DNA of 64,000 nt from Corynebacterium rouxii (lineage in GTDB: Bacteria > Actinomycetota > Actinomycetes > Mycobacteriales > Mycobacteriaceae). The position numbers and the translations under genes are program-made. Positions 30,097 through 40,453 of this stretch are shown here, piece after piece; the stretch's first letter is position 1; the number at the start of each line of letters is the position of its first letter. Location of the stretch: contig NZ_LR738855.1 in assembly GCF_902702935.1 (NCBI RefSeq), forward strand, positions 1,612,001 to 1,676,000. Direction: 5' to 3'. The notes beneath the pieces were generated by a model, which was not told where the DNA came from, made no database searches, and saw only the letters and a program-made list of their open reading frames with translations.

Positions 30097-30578
30097 GGGA
30101 TACGGCCACCTCCCTTTGCAGCTCCATGCCATCCGCGTCGCATTTGTCAGCAGTGGTATTTAATTCTGTTTTCCATCTACGGTCCACACCACAAAGTTCG
30201 TTAAAACTTCACGCTATGAACCTCTTCGGCCGAGTACCTTTTGACAAAAAGAAAACCCGACCTCGCATCACGGCATGAACGAAAACACACCACGCCGCTT
30301 CACTGCAGCCCACTCTACCCCACTTTCCCCCACCTTCTACACCACATTTTGCAATTTCCCACCAATCCCCCAAGCTAAAACTTCTACTACCTGCAGTTTT
30401 TACGATGGGGACCCCTCCCTAAACTTTCAAAAAAATATTAAATCATCCCCAAATACACCCCTTCACACCCCAAGAAACACGCAAAACATCAATAACTTAG
30501 CCCTCAACAAACACATAGGTAGTCTCTTAAAAAGTGGATGTGGGGAAAAGTGGGGAGCTTTTGGGAATCTCTCTCCAT
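30097..30578. other. 480-bp intergenic region upstream of mraZ
   Basis: This region contains the MraZ box (separate entry) and must contain the promoter of the dcw cluster, which I cannot place with confidence; TTGTCA near 30240 and TTAAAT near 30160 on the minus strand are weak candidates. The strand is strongly skewed, with C-rich and A-rich runs on the plus strand between 30300 and 30480. The open frame that crosses it has no protein-like character. Confidence 0.5.
30308..30332 (-). promoter_or_regulatory. MraZ box (three TGGGN repeats)
   Basis: On the minus strand TGGGG (30332-30328), TGGGG (30322-30318) and TGGGC (30312-30308) follow each other with exactly 5-base spacers, a 10-base period, which is the known MraZ operator layout. 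Two more copies, TGGGG at 30372-30368 and TGGGA at 30361-30357, lie just upstream out of register by one base. Confidence 0.85.
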
Positions 30579-30621
30579 AAAAAAACTCGGGTGGCATCAC
30601 TTTTAAGTGATGCCACCCGAG
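30579..30621 (-). terminator. terminator of the DUF3040 gene
   Basis: A perfect 17-bp inverted repeat (30586-30602 with 30605-30621) is followed on the minus strand by AGTTTTTTTATGG. It isolates the upstream gene from the mraZ regulatory region. Confidence 0.92.
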
Positions 30622-30643
30622 CGTTGCACGTTCCCCGATAAAT

Positions 30644-31036
30644 TTATCCTTCGAAACGCTTACGGAAGTTCTCTTCCATCCGATCAGCGATTCCGCCTTT
30701 GGTTTTCTGCGACATGTTCTTAGATCCCCGCGGAGCTGAAACAAATGATTCCCCTCCGCCTTTGGAGCCGCGAACAAACCAGATGCCTCCCGCGAGCATC
30801 ACGATAAATCCCGCAATTGCCAATGCTATAAACCACAGGGTGTGTTGGCTAAGCGCAACCCCACCAACCAGCATAACGAGACCCAACACCATAATGGCCA
30901 CAGAGCGCAAAACGCCGATGCCTAGACCACCATTAACTCCCACCCCACTAACAGAGGCACCAAATTTGGGATCCTCAGCCAAAAGAGATCGTTCAATCTC
31001 CCTGAGCGCACGCAGCTCATGATCAGAAAGCGCCAC
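30644..31036 (-). CDS. DUF3040 membrane protein
   Basis: The protein starts at GTG 31036 (GGAGG five bases upstream) and begins MALSDHELRALREIERSL, the conserved N-terminal motif of DUF3040. Two membrane helices follow (about residues 43-85), then a polar Gly/Ser/Lys-rich tail. The 130-residue length is normal for the family. DUF3040 genes are regularly found upstream of the dcw cluster in actinobacteria, as here, but have no assigned function. Confidence 0.9.
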   Translation of the reverse strand: MALSDHELRALREIERSLLAEDPKFGASVSGVGVNGGLGIGVLRSVAIMVLGLVMLVGGVALSQHTLWFIALAIAGFIVMLAGGIWFVRGSKGGGESFVSAPRGSKNMSQKTKGGIADRMEENFRKRFEG

Positions 31037-31156
31037 CGTGACCTCCAAGTCTTGGTTACAAGTAAAAATAAACCTCTTTACTAGCTACTAACGCTCACTC
31101 TAGTAGGTAAGTTCCCCGCTAGGTAAGAAACCAAGAATCGAAACACCCCTAGATGG

Positions 31157-31582
31157 TCAAGCAGCCTCTTGCTCAGAATATTCACTTGCCAAAAGATAAC
31201 CAATGAACTCATCTACAAGGAGCTGCAAGCGATGCACTACCTCGATAGATACTCCGGGATCCATGCCATTAACCACACGAGAACGAGTACGCGAAAACTT
31301 TTGAAACCGATCAGCCCATTGAATACCTTCTGGACCGATCATCCGGAGCTGATCCCACACATTAGATGGCTTACGCTTCCGGGAAGCGATTCGACTACAC
31401 GCAACCATCGCCCCCGCGGCACGCAGTCCCGCCCTGTATACATATTCCAACGCAGAAGCGTTATCCCCTTGTGCTTCCCACTTCCGCGATTCATTGAGCA
31501 TCAATTCAGCCTTTGCTAAAAAGCCATGCCCTTTACCACTTTTACCGGCAAACCGTGTTGTTGCAGAAATAATGACCGACAT
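31157..31582 (-). CDS. HEPN-like domain protein (SAV_6107 type)
   Basis: The start is chosen at ATG 31582, behind AAGGGG; the longer frame to 31702 has no ribosome site. The 141-residue protein is all-helical, with FLAKAELMLNESRKWEAQGDNASALEYVYRAGLRAAGAMV resembling a HEPN four-helix bundle and RSRVVNG in the second half. Actinobacterial proteins of this kind are called SAV_6107-family HEPN proteins. The R-x4-6-H ribonuclease motif of toxin HEPNs is not obvious, so nuclease activity should not be assumed. The gene is conserved in position near DUF3040 but its role is unknown. Confidence 0.75.
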   Translation of the reverse strand: MSVIISATTRFAGKSGKGHGFLAKAELMLNESRKWEAQGDNASALEYVYRAGLRAAGAMVACSRIASRKRKPSNVWDQLRMIGPEGIQWADRFQKFSRTRSRVVNGMDPGVSIEVVHRLQLLVDEFIGYLLASEYSEQEAA

Positions 31583-31778
31583 GACCGTATCCCCTTTCAT
31601 CTTGAAGCTGTGTGTCGACCATAGAAAATAGTTCCAACATCTAAAGCTCATCCTAGCACCATTATGGAACGTTTGTTCGACATTGGTGATAAAAATATCC
31701 ATCTATATCAATTCTTGCGGAACTGAAAAGATACATAATCAACTTTCCCTACAGTCCACTAAAGGGTGTGGTTTGATA

Positions 31779-32355
31779 GTGTACGTGGCCATCACTATCG
31801 TTCGAGTTCCTGGACCAGCCTTCAGTTACCATTGCCCTGATTTCGTGCGACTCTACATCGAGGCAATGGGTTACTCACCGACGATTGCCCCAGCACGAAT
31901 TCATGTATGGCGCAATGCCATTACAGAGCAAGGCTTTGTTGCCGTGTGTGCCATTGATGATTCTGCTAATAATCCCGCCGCATTTGGTGACGGAATCGTA
32001 GGAATCGGTTACGGCTTCACAGGCCGATCCGAACACTGGTGGGATCGACAAATCCATCGTGGTTTGGCAGAACAAAAATGCCCCCCCTGTAGTTAGACCA
32101 TATTTCGAGCTTGCAGAACTACATGTATCTCCCCGCGCACAAGGACAAGGAATCGGCCGAAACTTACTCCATGCGCTCATCAACCACTGTGGCCATGAAC
32201 TTATACTGCTATCCACCCCTGAAGTTCCTGACGAAAAAAATGCTGCATTTCACCTCTACCGCTCTTGCGGTTTTGATGATCTCCTTCGGAATTTTATGTT
32301 TGAAGGAGATCGTCGCCCCTTCGCCGTTCTACAGCGGAAAGCCCATCGCAATTAG
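31779..32355 (+). pseudogene. GNAT-family N-acetyltransferase, frameshifted at a C7 tract
   Basis: Two frames together make one GNAT protein. The first (from GTG 31779) reads VAITIVRVPGPAF and on to HRGLAEQKCPPCS and stops at 32096. The second, in the frame shifted by one base, continues VVRPYFELAELHVSPRAQGQGIG, where the last part is the acetyl-CoA pyrophosphate loop (motif A), then ALINHCGHELILLSTP and CGFDDLL to the stop at 32355. The switch falls on seven consecutive Cs at about 32082-32088; six would restore a protein of about 190 residues. It may be a true lesion, a phase-variable tract or a sequencing error. The substrate is unknown. The end overlaps metF by 4 bases. Confidence 0.8.
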
Positions 32356-33335
32356 CGAATAGCGTCATGGCCTTGCTGTGTTCCCCACGCGGGCGCCATA
32401 CCAAGATTATGGAGTACTTCTTGGGTTGCTCGAACATAATTCATGGTCATGAAATGAATATCTGGAACCCCTTCAGAGATAAGGCGCTGCGCCATCTCAG
32501 TTGTGACTTCAATGCCTACTTTGCGGATATCGTCGCGATGAGCTTCCTCATCACCGCGCGCTGCGTCGAGAAGCCGTTTTTCTAACGCTTCAGGTAAAGT
32601 AGCACCTGCTAATTCCATCTGCCTACGAACCGACCTCAAGCTGGTAATCGGCATAAGTCCTGGGATGATCGGCTTTGATCCATGTTCGGGATCAGCCTTA
32701 ACCAGACGATCGCGTAAGCGCAAGTAATGATCGACATCAAAGAACATCTGGGTAATCGAAAATTCCGCGCCAGCTCGCAGCTTTTCCAATGTAAATTGCG
32801 TATCCACCTCAATGCTAGGCGCTCGATAATGCCCTTCTGGGAAACTAGCAATTCCTACCTGAAAGTGTGAGGTCTGCTCAGTCTTGCGCACTAGGTCGAT
32901 CAAATCTTTGGCATAGTCTAGGCCGCCTGCAGTAGGAACCCACGGAGCCATCGGGTCAGTGCCAGGGGGATCGCCGCGCAAGGCAAGCAAGTTAGACAAC
33001 CCGTGAGACGCATAAGTGCACAGAATTTCTTCTAATTCTTCTTGGGTGTGTTCCACAAGCGTGAGATGAACGAGCGTGGTCAATGGATGACGAGAAAGCT
33101 TGTGCGCGACACGCATTGTGCGCTCGCGGCTAGATCCGCCTGCACCATAAGTAACGGAGACGAAAGAGGCGCCTAAGTCGTGAAATGCTTCGGCGGCTTT
33201 CCAGAGTCGCTCTTCTGCTGCCTCATCTCGTGGCGGCATAAACTCTACAGAAAACGGAACCTGGCCCGGTGTTGGCATGGAAATGACATCGGTGATTGTG
33301 CGCTGATACGCAGCAGGTAGCGGTTGTGCAGACAT
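32352..33335 (-). CDS. metF: methylenetetrahydrofolate reductase
   Basis: The 327-residue flavoenzyme reduces 5,10-methylene-THF to 5-methyl-THF for methionine synthesis. The TIM-barrel motifs are clear: PFSVEFMPPRDEAAE (about residue 27, catalytic Glu), SVTYGAGGSSRERT (about 60), LALRGDPPG (about 117) and FSITQMFFDVDHYLR (about 197). It is transcribed alone, convergent with the acetyltransferase pseudogene and divergent from the prenyl synthase. Confidence 0.95.
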   Translation of the reverse strand: MSAQPLPAAYQRTITDVISMPTPGQVPFSVEFMPPRDEAAEERLWKAAEAFHDLGASFVSVTYGAGGSSRERTMRVAHKLSRHPLTTLVHLTLVEHTQEELEEILCTYASHGLSNLLALRGDPPGTDPMAPWVPTAGGLDYAKDLIDLVRKTEQTSHFQVGIASFPEGHYRAPSIEVDTQFTLEKLRAGAEFSITQMFFDVDHYLRLRDRLVKADPEHGSKPIIPGLMPITSLRSVRRQMELAGATLPEALEKRLLDAARGDEEAHRDDIRKVGIEVTTEMAQRLISEGVPDIHFMTMNYVRATQEVLHNLGMAPAWGTQQGHDAIR

Positions 33336-33576
33336 ACGGGCGTATTTTATGGGAAAAATTGAAAAATATTGCCACCTGGAGGAATTTTATTCATTTTTAC
33401 TGTAGGTTGCCGTACTCGCTCAGAAAGGACAAGTTACTGAAGCCGTTCTTATACGCCCTCAGTGAACAGGGTCGATACCACCACGACCCCTAGTTTTCTT
33501 AGCTCTTGGCTTAGCTGCGTCCCCACCCTCTAATATGGGTTTAAAGTCTGCACAGAATTTACAGTTTTTAAGGAAT

Positions 33577-34710
33577 GTGAACCAGTTGTCTACGCACCCC
33601 GCCGGTATCTCTGCATGTCATCACTCACTACCTTCGTTTTCGGAGGTCCCAGCAGCAGTAGAAGAAGTACTCGCGGAGTTTTTCGAAGGCCGTAAACGCA
33701 AGGTAGCCAAGATTGGTGTTCCAGTGAGCAATGCCGTCGAGCTGCTGGTTGAATACGTCCTTGGCGGTGGAAAACGGATTCGACCTACGTATGCGTGGGC
33801 GGGTTTTGTTGCTAGTGGCGGATTAACCAATAAAACGGAAAATCCCGGCGCGGTACTCACAGCAATTAGCTCGCTGGAACTGATCCAAGCATGTGCGCTT
33901 ATCCACGACGACATTATCGACGCTTCCGACACGAGACGCGGTAACCCGACGGTGCACCGTGTTGCAGAACGCACTCACGCAGAATCGAATCGACTAGGTG
34001 ATTCGGCACGCTTTGGTGAATCGATCGCTATTTTGGTCGGCGATCTTGCCATGGTTTGGGCGGATGATATGTTCCATAACTCTGGGCTTAGTGATGCTGC
34101 GATTCGTCGTGCTTCGAATGCATGGCGTGGCATGCGTACTGAAGTTATTGGCGGACAGCTTCTTGATATTTACATTGAATCCACTGGTAGCGAGAGCATC
34201 GAACTAGCGGAAACCGTTAATCGTTTTAAAACTGCCGCGTATACGATTGAGCGTCCTCTTCACATTGGTGCGGCGTTGGCAGGCGCTGATGATCAAACAG
34301 TTCACTGCCTACGAAATTATGGCCGCGATATCGGTTTGGCGTTCCAGCTTCGCGACGATCTTCTAGGTGTATTTGGTGACCCAAGTGTTACGGGTAAGCC
34401 AGCTGGCGATGACTTGCGCGAAGGAAAGCGCACGGTATTGGTGGCCAAAGCATTAGAGATCTTGGAGTCTGCGGGCTCGATCCACGAGGCGGCAACGATT
34501 CGTCGTGACTTAGGCGCAGTGTCAGGAGCCGAAGATATTGCACAATTGGCTTCAATTATTCGCTCCTCTGGTGCCGCCGATGCGGTCGAAGAGCGCATCG
34601 CAGCCTTGCGAGCTTCTGGGCTTGCGCACATCAGCAATGATGTTATTGATGTAGAAGCCCAAGAGTTTCTAAAACACCTAGCCATCAAGGCTACGTCGAG
34701 AAGCTTCTAA
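33577..34710 (+). CDS. idsA: polyprenyl (geranylgeranyl-type) diphosphate synthase
   Basis: The enzyme condenses isopentenyl units onto allylic diphosphates. Both Asp-rich motifs are present: LIHDDIIDASDTRRG (about residue 110 from GTG 33577) and FQLRDDLLGVFGD (about 252). Start choice is uncertain: the frame opens at ATG 33535, but a TAATAT likely to be the -10 sits over that codon, and AAGGA is at 33569-33573, so GTG 33577 or TTG 33586 is more likely. In C. glutamicum the idsA gene also precedes mptA, supporting a role in supplying polyprenyl carriers. Confidence 0.88.
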   Translation: MNQLSTHPAGISACHHSLPSFSEVPAAVEEVLAEFFEGRKRKVAKIGVPVSNAVELLVEYVLGGGKRIRPTYAWAGFVASGGLTNKTENPGAVLTAISSLELIQACALIHDDIIDASDTRRGNPTVHRVAERTHAESNRLGDSARFGESIAILVGDLAMVWADDMFHNSGLSDAAIRRASNAWRGMRTEVIGGQLLDIYIESTGSESIELAETVNRFKTAAYTIERPLHIGAALAGADDQTVHCLRNYGRDIGLAFQLRDDLLGVFGDPSVTGKPAGDDLREGKRTVLVAKALEILESAGSIHEAATIRRDLGAVSGAEDIAQLASIIRSSGAADAVEERIAALRASGLAHISNDVIDVEAQEFLKHLAIKATSRSF

Positions 34711-34731
34711 TTCCCCGGAGATCACACACCT

Positions 34732-36219
34732 ATGGATTTTTTGCAGAAACTTCTGCGTACGAGCTCAACATTGTCGCCAGTGGGCGTAGGAATCTGCGCG
34801 TCAATACTGATAGCTTTGGGTTCTTTTGGCGGCGGCGCCATTCGAAATCGCGGCGGGTTGCTCGAGTCTTTGCACGTCGAGTTTCTGGCTTATGGCCACG
34901 GTGCTGGTTTTTCTAATATCACGTTATGGATCGGAACAGCTTTGTTCATCATTGCGTGGTATCTCTTGGGCTGCCGCGTCATGCAATCAGCGGTTTCCCT
35001 TCAGTATGTTACGCGCTGTATTTGGTTGTGGATTGCACCTTTGTTGTTTGCTGCGCCAATTATGTCTCGTGATGTTTACTCCTACTTGATTCAGGGAACT
35101 TTATTGCGTGATGGTTTTGATGCCTATACGCAAGGAGCTGCGGTCAATCCCAGCCCTATCTTGTACGAGGTATCTCATGATTGGCGCAACACGACTACCC
35201 CTTACGGCCCGTTGCACCTGTGGCTGGGTGAATGGATCACCACGGTCACCGGCAACCATATTTCGATTGGCGTGTTGTTATTTAAGCTCGTTTCGCTTGT
35301 GGGTTTTGGGGCGATCGTATGGTCGGTTCCAAAGATTGCTGCGGCAATTGGCGGAAATCCGACGTTCGCACTGTGGCTTGGCGTGGCCAATCCTGTGATG
35401 GTGTTTCATTTGATTGGTGGCATGCACAACGAGGCACTCATGGTGGGACTGGTCAGCGTCGGCTTTGTTTTTGCGTTACGACGTTCTCCTGCGTGGATCT
35501 TCGCTGGTATCGCCGTCATCGCTGTAGGCATGGCGCTGAAAGCAACTGCTGCTTTTGCTCTTCCTTTTGTCGTTTGGATCGCTGTGGCACAGGCCAGACC
35601 TACGCTGCGTTCCCGCATCGTACGTTTTATGATTTTTGCTGTTGTGGGAGCGGTAGAAACAATCGCTATCGTTGCGCTCATTACATGGGCATCGGGGGCA
35701 TCATGGGGATGGATCGCAGCCCTTAGTGGTAACACTAAGGTGATTAACCCTCTAGCATTCCCTTCCTTGGTAGCTACGCTGATCTCAGGTGTGGGTTCTT
35801 TGTGGCTCGACCCGTTCCCGTTCAATGCCGTCGTCGCAGTGATCCGCAAGATCTCCATGGTCTTCATGGGACTAGGCGTTATCGGCTGCTGGTGGTATTT
35901 CCGTAAGTCGGAACGCGCGGCTATCCAAGGCTCGGCTGCTGGATATATGGTGGCGTTTTTCTTTAATGCGGTGACACTGCCGTGGTACTACGCGAGTGTG
36001 GTATCGCTCATCGGAACGTTTACACCGCCCGTGTGGTTGCAGAAGCTAACAGTGATGGCATCGATCATCGTTGCTTTTGCTTTTACGGGCAGTGGAAATC
36101 ATCAGCTCTACAATCCTGCATGGATGCTTGCTACAACTGTGGCAGCGTGGTGGATGACGCGTTCTATTTTTAATGCAAGCACAGCGTTATCCCATCCCGC
36201 GGCCGGATCAGTGCAGTAA
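34732..36219 (+). CDS. mptA: alpha-(1->6)-mannopyranosyltransferase MptA
   Basis: The 495-residue protein has a dozen or so hydrophobic helices and the GT-C fold, with an acidic loop after the first helices (APIMSRDVYSYLIQGTLL, about residue 104) that carries the catalytic Asp of polyprenyl-phosphomannose-dependent transferases. By homology and by its place after the prenyl synthase gene (22 bases apart) it corresponds to MptA, which extends the alpha-1,6-mannan backbone of lipomannan and lipoarabinomannan at the periplasmic face. A MptB-like assignment cannot be fully excluded from sequence alone. Confidence 0.85.
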   Translation: MDFLQKLLRTSSTLSPVGVGICASILIALGSFGGGAIRNRGGLLESLHVEFLAYGHGAGFSNITLWIGTALFIIAWYLLGCRVMQSAVSLQYVTRCIWLWIAPLLFAAPIMSRDVYSYLIQGTLLRDGFDAYTQGAAVNPSPILYEVSHDWRNTTTPYGPLHLWLGEWITTVTGNHISIGVLLFKLVSLVGFGAIVWSVPKIAAAIGGNPTFALWLGVANPVMVFHLIGGMHNEALMVGLVSVGFVFALRRSPAWIFAGIAVIAVGMALKATAAFALPFVVWIAVAQARPTLRSRIVRFMIFAVVGAVETIAIVALITWASGASWGWIAALSGNTKVINPLAFPSLVATLISGVGSLWLDPFPFNAVVAVIRKISMVFMGLGVIGCWWYFRKSERAAIQGSAAGYMVAFFFNAVTLPWYYASVVSLIGTFTPPVWLQKLTVMASIIVAFAFTGSGNHQLYNPAWMLATTVAAWWMTRSIFNASTALSHPAAGSVQ

Positions 36220-36588
36220 TTAGAAGCCCATTGCTTGCGCGCGTCGCATGACCTCGCGAGCTAGGTGCCCGTGGATGGCGTCGATAGGCCGACCTGGAAG
36301 GCTATCGTCTTCGGTAAAAAGGAACTCGAAGATTTCTTGGTCGGTATATCCGCCATCGGAAAGCAAGGCGATAACGCCGAGGACGAATTTGTTCGTTGTG
36401 CCCTTTTCGGAAAGGAATGCTTCCGGAATTTTTTTAATGCCGTTATCCACGACACAGATCAGCTTGTGTTCACCAATCTGGTCGAAAACTCGAGTGACTG
36501 GCTGGCCAATGCGCTCAGCGTAATCCGGAACGGTAAGAAGGTTTTCTCCGGCGGGGAGGACAGAACTTGGAACAATATTGTTACTCAC
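36220..36588 (-). CDS. Rv2175c-like winged-helix DNA-binding protein
   Basis: The 122-residue protein matches the actinobacterial Rv2175c family: NLLTVPDYAERIGQPVTRVFDQI near the N-terminus is a helix-turn-helix, and FVLGVIALLSDGGYTDQEIFEFLFTEDDSLPGRPIDAIHG is the conserved C-terminal part. In mycobacteria Rv2175c binds DNA and is a substrate of the neighbouring kinase PknL. Here it is divergent from pknL (103 bases between starts) and its stop abuts that of mptA, the same arrangement as in relatives. Confidence 0.9.
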   Translation of the reverse strand: MSNNIVPSSVLPAGENLLTVPDYAERIGQPVTRVFDQIGEHKLICVVDNGIKKIPEAFLSEKGTTNKFVLGVIALLSDGGYTDQEIFEFLFTEDDSLPGRPIDAIHGHLAREVMRRAQAMGF

Positions 36589-36679
36589 CCTGCCTAATTT
36601 ATCGTGAATCTGGCCAATAGTGTTGTTTTCCCTCGCAACGCGGCCCCCTGAGTTAGCGAATCACCGCCTCAGTCAGCCA

Positions 36680-36691
36680 TACTATGTGCTA
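36680..36691 (+). promoter_or_regulatory. -10 element directly before pknL (leaderless start)
   Basis: TACTAT at 36680-36685 lies 5 bases before the pknL ATG, with no Shine-Dalgarno sequence, so the transcript probably starts at or next to the start codon. The -35 region is weak. Confidence 0.5.
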
Positions 36692-38883
36692 TGGCAGATC
36701 TGAAAATCGGCGACGTGCTCGAAAACCGTTATCGCATTGAGGCTCCTATTGCTAGGGGCGGAATGTCAACGGTCTACCGGTGTGTAGATACCCGCTTAGA
36801 TCGACTTGTCGCAGCCAAGGTAATGGATCAGCGTTACCTTGATGACCCGATTTTCAGAGATCGCTTCCGTAGAGAAGCTCGATCCATGGCCCAATTGGGT
36901 CACCCATGTTTAGTGGGAGTCTATGACTTTTCCTCCGATGGCGACAATATCTTCCTCATCATGGAGCTCATCACCGGTGGTACTCTCCGCGAGCTTTTGG
37001 CAGAACGCGGGCCTATGCCTCCTCATGCAGCGGTTGCCGTCATGCGTTCGGTACTCACAGGCCTGTCCGTAGCTCACTCAGCGGGCATGGTTCATCGCGA
37101 TATCAAACCCGATAATGTGTTAATCAACGCCGATCATCAGGTGAAGTTGGCGGACTTTGGTTTGGTCCGGGCGGCGTCGGCAAGCCAAGCTACCTCGAAT
37201 CAAATCGTCGGCACGGTGTCCTACCTTTCCCCCGAACAAGTTTCTGGCGATGACATCGGCCCCGAAAGCGATGTGTACTCCGCTGGCATCGTAATGTTCG
37301 AGTTGCTCACCGGCACCACTCCGTTTAGTGGCGATAATCAAATCGCGCATGCCTATGCGCGTCTCGATAGTGAAGTGCCAGCACCTTCGTCCATGATCGC
37401 AGGAATTCCACCGCTTATCGACGCTCTCGTTGCTTCTGCTACAGCGCTACGCCCCGAAGAACGATTCGCGGATGCAGCAGAATTCCTCAACGCTCTTGAC
37501 GACGTAGCGCAAGAACTGCGTCTCCCAGAATTCAGAGTGCCAGTACCAGCCAATGCTGCGGCTTATCGGTCCAATGAACACCTCACTGGCCATTTCACGA
37601 CCTCCGACTTCATGACCACGGACTTGCCGCGAGAAACTGAAGGTCTGTTCCCTATCGAAGACCCCAGCACGCATACTCGCGCCTTCCAACCAATTACTCC
37701 ACAGCCGGCTGCCCCCATCGGGCCAGTAGCACAACGAAAACCAGACTATTCCCCTGAACCAGTAGCTCCACAGCATATCCCTGCCTCAACACATCAGCCC
37801 GTCACCAATCGCTCCAAAATCAGTTTTGTTTTGTGGCTTATTGCCGTCATTACATTGGCCACCGCGGTGGCACTTGGAGCATGGTGGTTTGGTTCTGGAC
37901 GCTACGGTGAAGTGCCTCAGGTCCTTGGCCTCGACCAAGTACAAGCCGTAGCCGTTACCGAGGAATCCGGCTTTGGAGCCATCACCGAACCTGTATACAG
38001 CGACGACGTTCCTAAAAATGTCATCGCTGGCACGAAACCAGACCAAGGTCAACGTGCTGTGAAAGGTGACGACATCACGTTGCTGGTATCTCAGGGACGC
38101 CCAACTGTTCCTGATGTTCCCCAAAGTCGTTCGGCCTCCGAGTACCGTCGCCTGCTCGAAGAACGCACACTTGAGTACCGCGAAAGCGCTCCCGAATTTT
38201 CTGATTCTGTGCCCGAAGGAAAAATTGCCCGTGTTGTGCCAGGTTCGGGCAACGAAGTCTCAGTCGGCAGTGCCGTGTCAGTTGCACTTTCCCAAGGTCC
38301 GGCACCTGTGAACATCCCCAATGTTGCTGAACGTCCTGTTGATCAAGCGCGAAGCGAGCTGGAAAAACTAGGATTTGACGTCACCATTGCCGAAGAATTT
38401 AGTGACATCATCCCCGGCGGCGACGCCATTGGTACCGACCCCGCAGCAGGCACTACCCTACCCCGCGGCAGCTCAGTAACTCTTAAAGTTTCTACCTCTG
38501 TAGAAATCCCTGATGTTCGCGGAAAATCGCGTCATGATGCCATCAGTGCGCTTGCCGAGGCAGGTATTACAGTGGGGTCCGTTTCTCGTTCCGACAATGA
38601 AGTAGGAAATTCCGCAGACGAGATCACATCGATTACACCAAGTTCTGGTAGCCTCATCGATCCTGCACATACCAAAGTCTCATTGGTTCTTGCAGGCAAG
38701 GTCGAAGTGCCTTCTGTTGTAGGTAAACGCTACGCTGAAGCTAAACGCGAACTAGAGGCAGCGGGCTTTAGCGTGACCACAAGCGGGACGAGCAAATCTT
38801 CTGCGCGAGTATATTGGCAAACTCCCGCCGGTGGACGCGCTGAACCAGGGGCTACCATCAAACTCAAAACCTTGAGCTCTTAG
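36691..38883 (+). CDS. pknL: Ser/Thr protein kinase PknL with PASTA domains
   Basis: The 730-residue receptor kinase has a cytoplasmic Hanks-type kinase domain (residues about 13-275; GGMSTVYRC glycine loop, HRDIKPDN catalytic loop, DFGLV), a Pro-rich juxtamembrane stretch, one membrane helix at about 376-398, and five extracellular PASTA repeats starting near residues 406, 472, 540, 604 and 671 (VPQVLGL, VPDVPQS, IPNVAE, IPDVRGK, VPSVVGK). PASTA domains bind muropeptides or lipid II in this family. The Rv2175c-like partner is divergent. It ends at a bidirectional terminator. Confidence 0.95.
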   Translation: MADLKIGDVLENRYRIEAPIARGGMSTVYRCVDTRLDRLVAAKVMDQRYLDDPIFRDRFRREARSMAQLGHPCLVGVYDFSSDGDNIFLIMELITGGTLRELLAERGPMPPHAAVAVMRSVLTGLSVAHSAGMVHRDIKPDNVLINADHQVKLADFGLVRAASASQATSNQIVGTVSYLSPEQVSGDDIGPESDVYSAGIVMFELLTGTTPFSGDNQIAHAYARLDSEVPAPSSMIAGIPPLIDALVASATALRPEERFADAAEFLNALDDVAQELRLPEFRVPVPANAAAYRSNEHLTGHFTTSDFMTTDLPRETEGLFPIEDPSTHTRAFQPITPQPAAPIGPVAQRKPDYSPEPVAPQHIPASTHQPVTNRSKISFVLWLIAVITLATAVALGAWWFGSGRYGEVPQVLGLDQVQAVAVTEESGFGAITEPVYSDDVPKNVIAGTKPDQGQRAVKGDDITLLVSQGRPTVPDVPQSRSASEYRRLLEERTLEYRESAPEFSDSVPEGKIARVVPGSGNEVSVGSAVSVALSQGPAPVNIPNVAERPVDQARSELEKLGFDVTIAEEFSDIIPGGDAIGTDPAAGTTLPRGSSVTLKVSTSVEIPDVRGKSRHDAISALAEAGITVGSVSRSDNEVGNSADEITSITPSSGSLIDPAHTKVSLVLAGKVEVPSVVGKRYAEAKRELEAAGFSVTTSGTSKSSARVYWQTPAGGRAEPGATIKLKTLSS

Positions 38884-38901
38884 AAGGCTTCAATAAAACA
38901 C

Positions 38902-38939
38902 TAATGGGCCCGAAGCAACGTTGTGCTTCGGGCCCATTA
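38902..38939. terminator. bidirectional terminator between pknL and aroG
   Basis: A perfect 16-bp inverted repeat (38902-38917 with 38924-38939) with a 6-base loop, flanked by A-rich and T-rich sequence, lies between two convergent genes. Confidence 0.92.
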
Positions 38940-38951
38940 ATTTTATACGCG

Positions 38952-40382
<1,431 letters not shown>

Positions 40383-40453
40383 CTATAAGTAGATTCACCA
40401 CTAGGCCAAATTTTCCCATGTGACGAGAAAAGAATTCCCCCCATATGGACATT

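Noticed and set aside
30275..30580. A 101-codon open frame on the plus strand
   Set aside because: It covers the mraZ regulatory region with the MraZ box and a terminator; translation is low-complexity Pro/Thr/Asn with no ribosome site.
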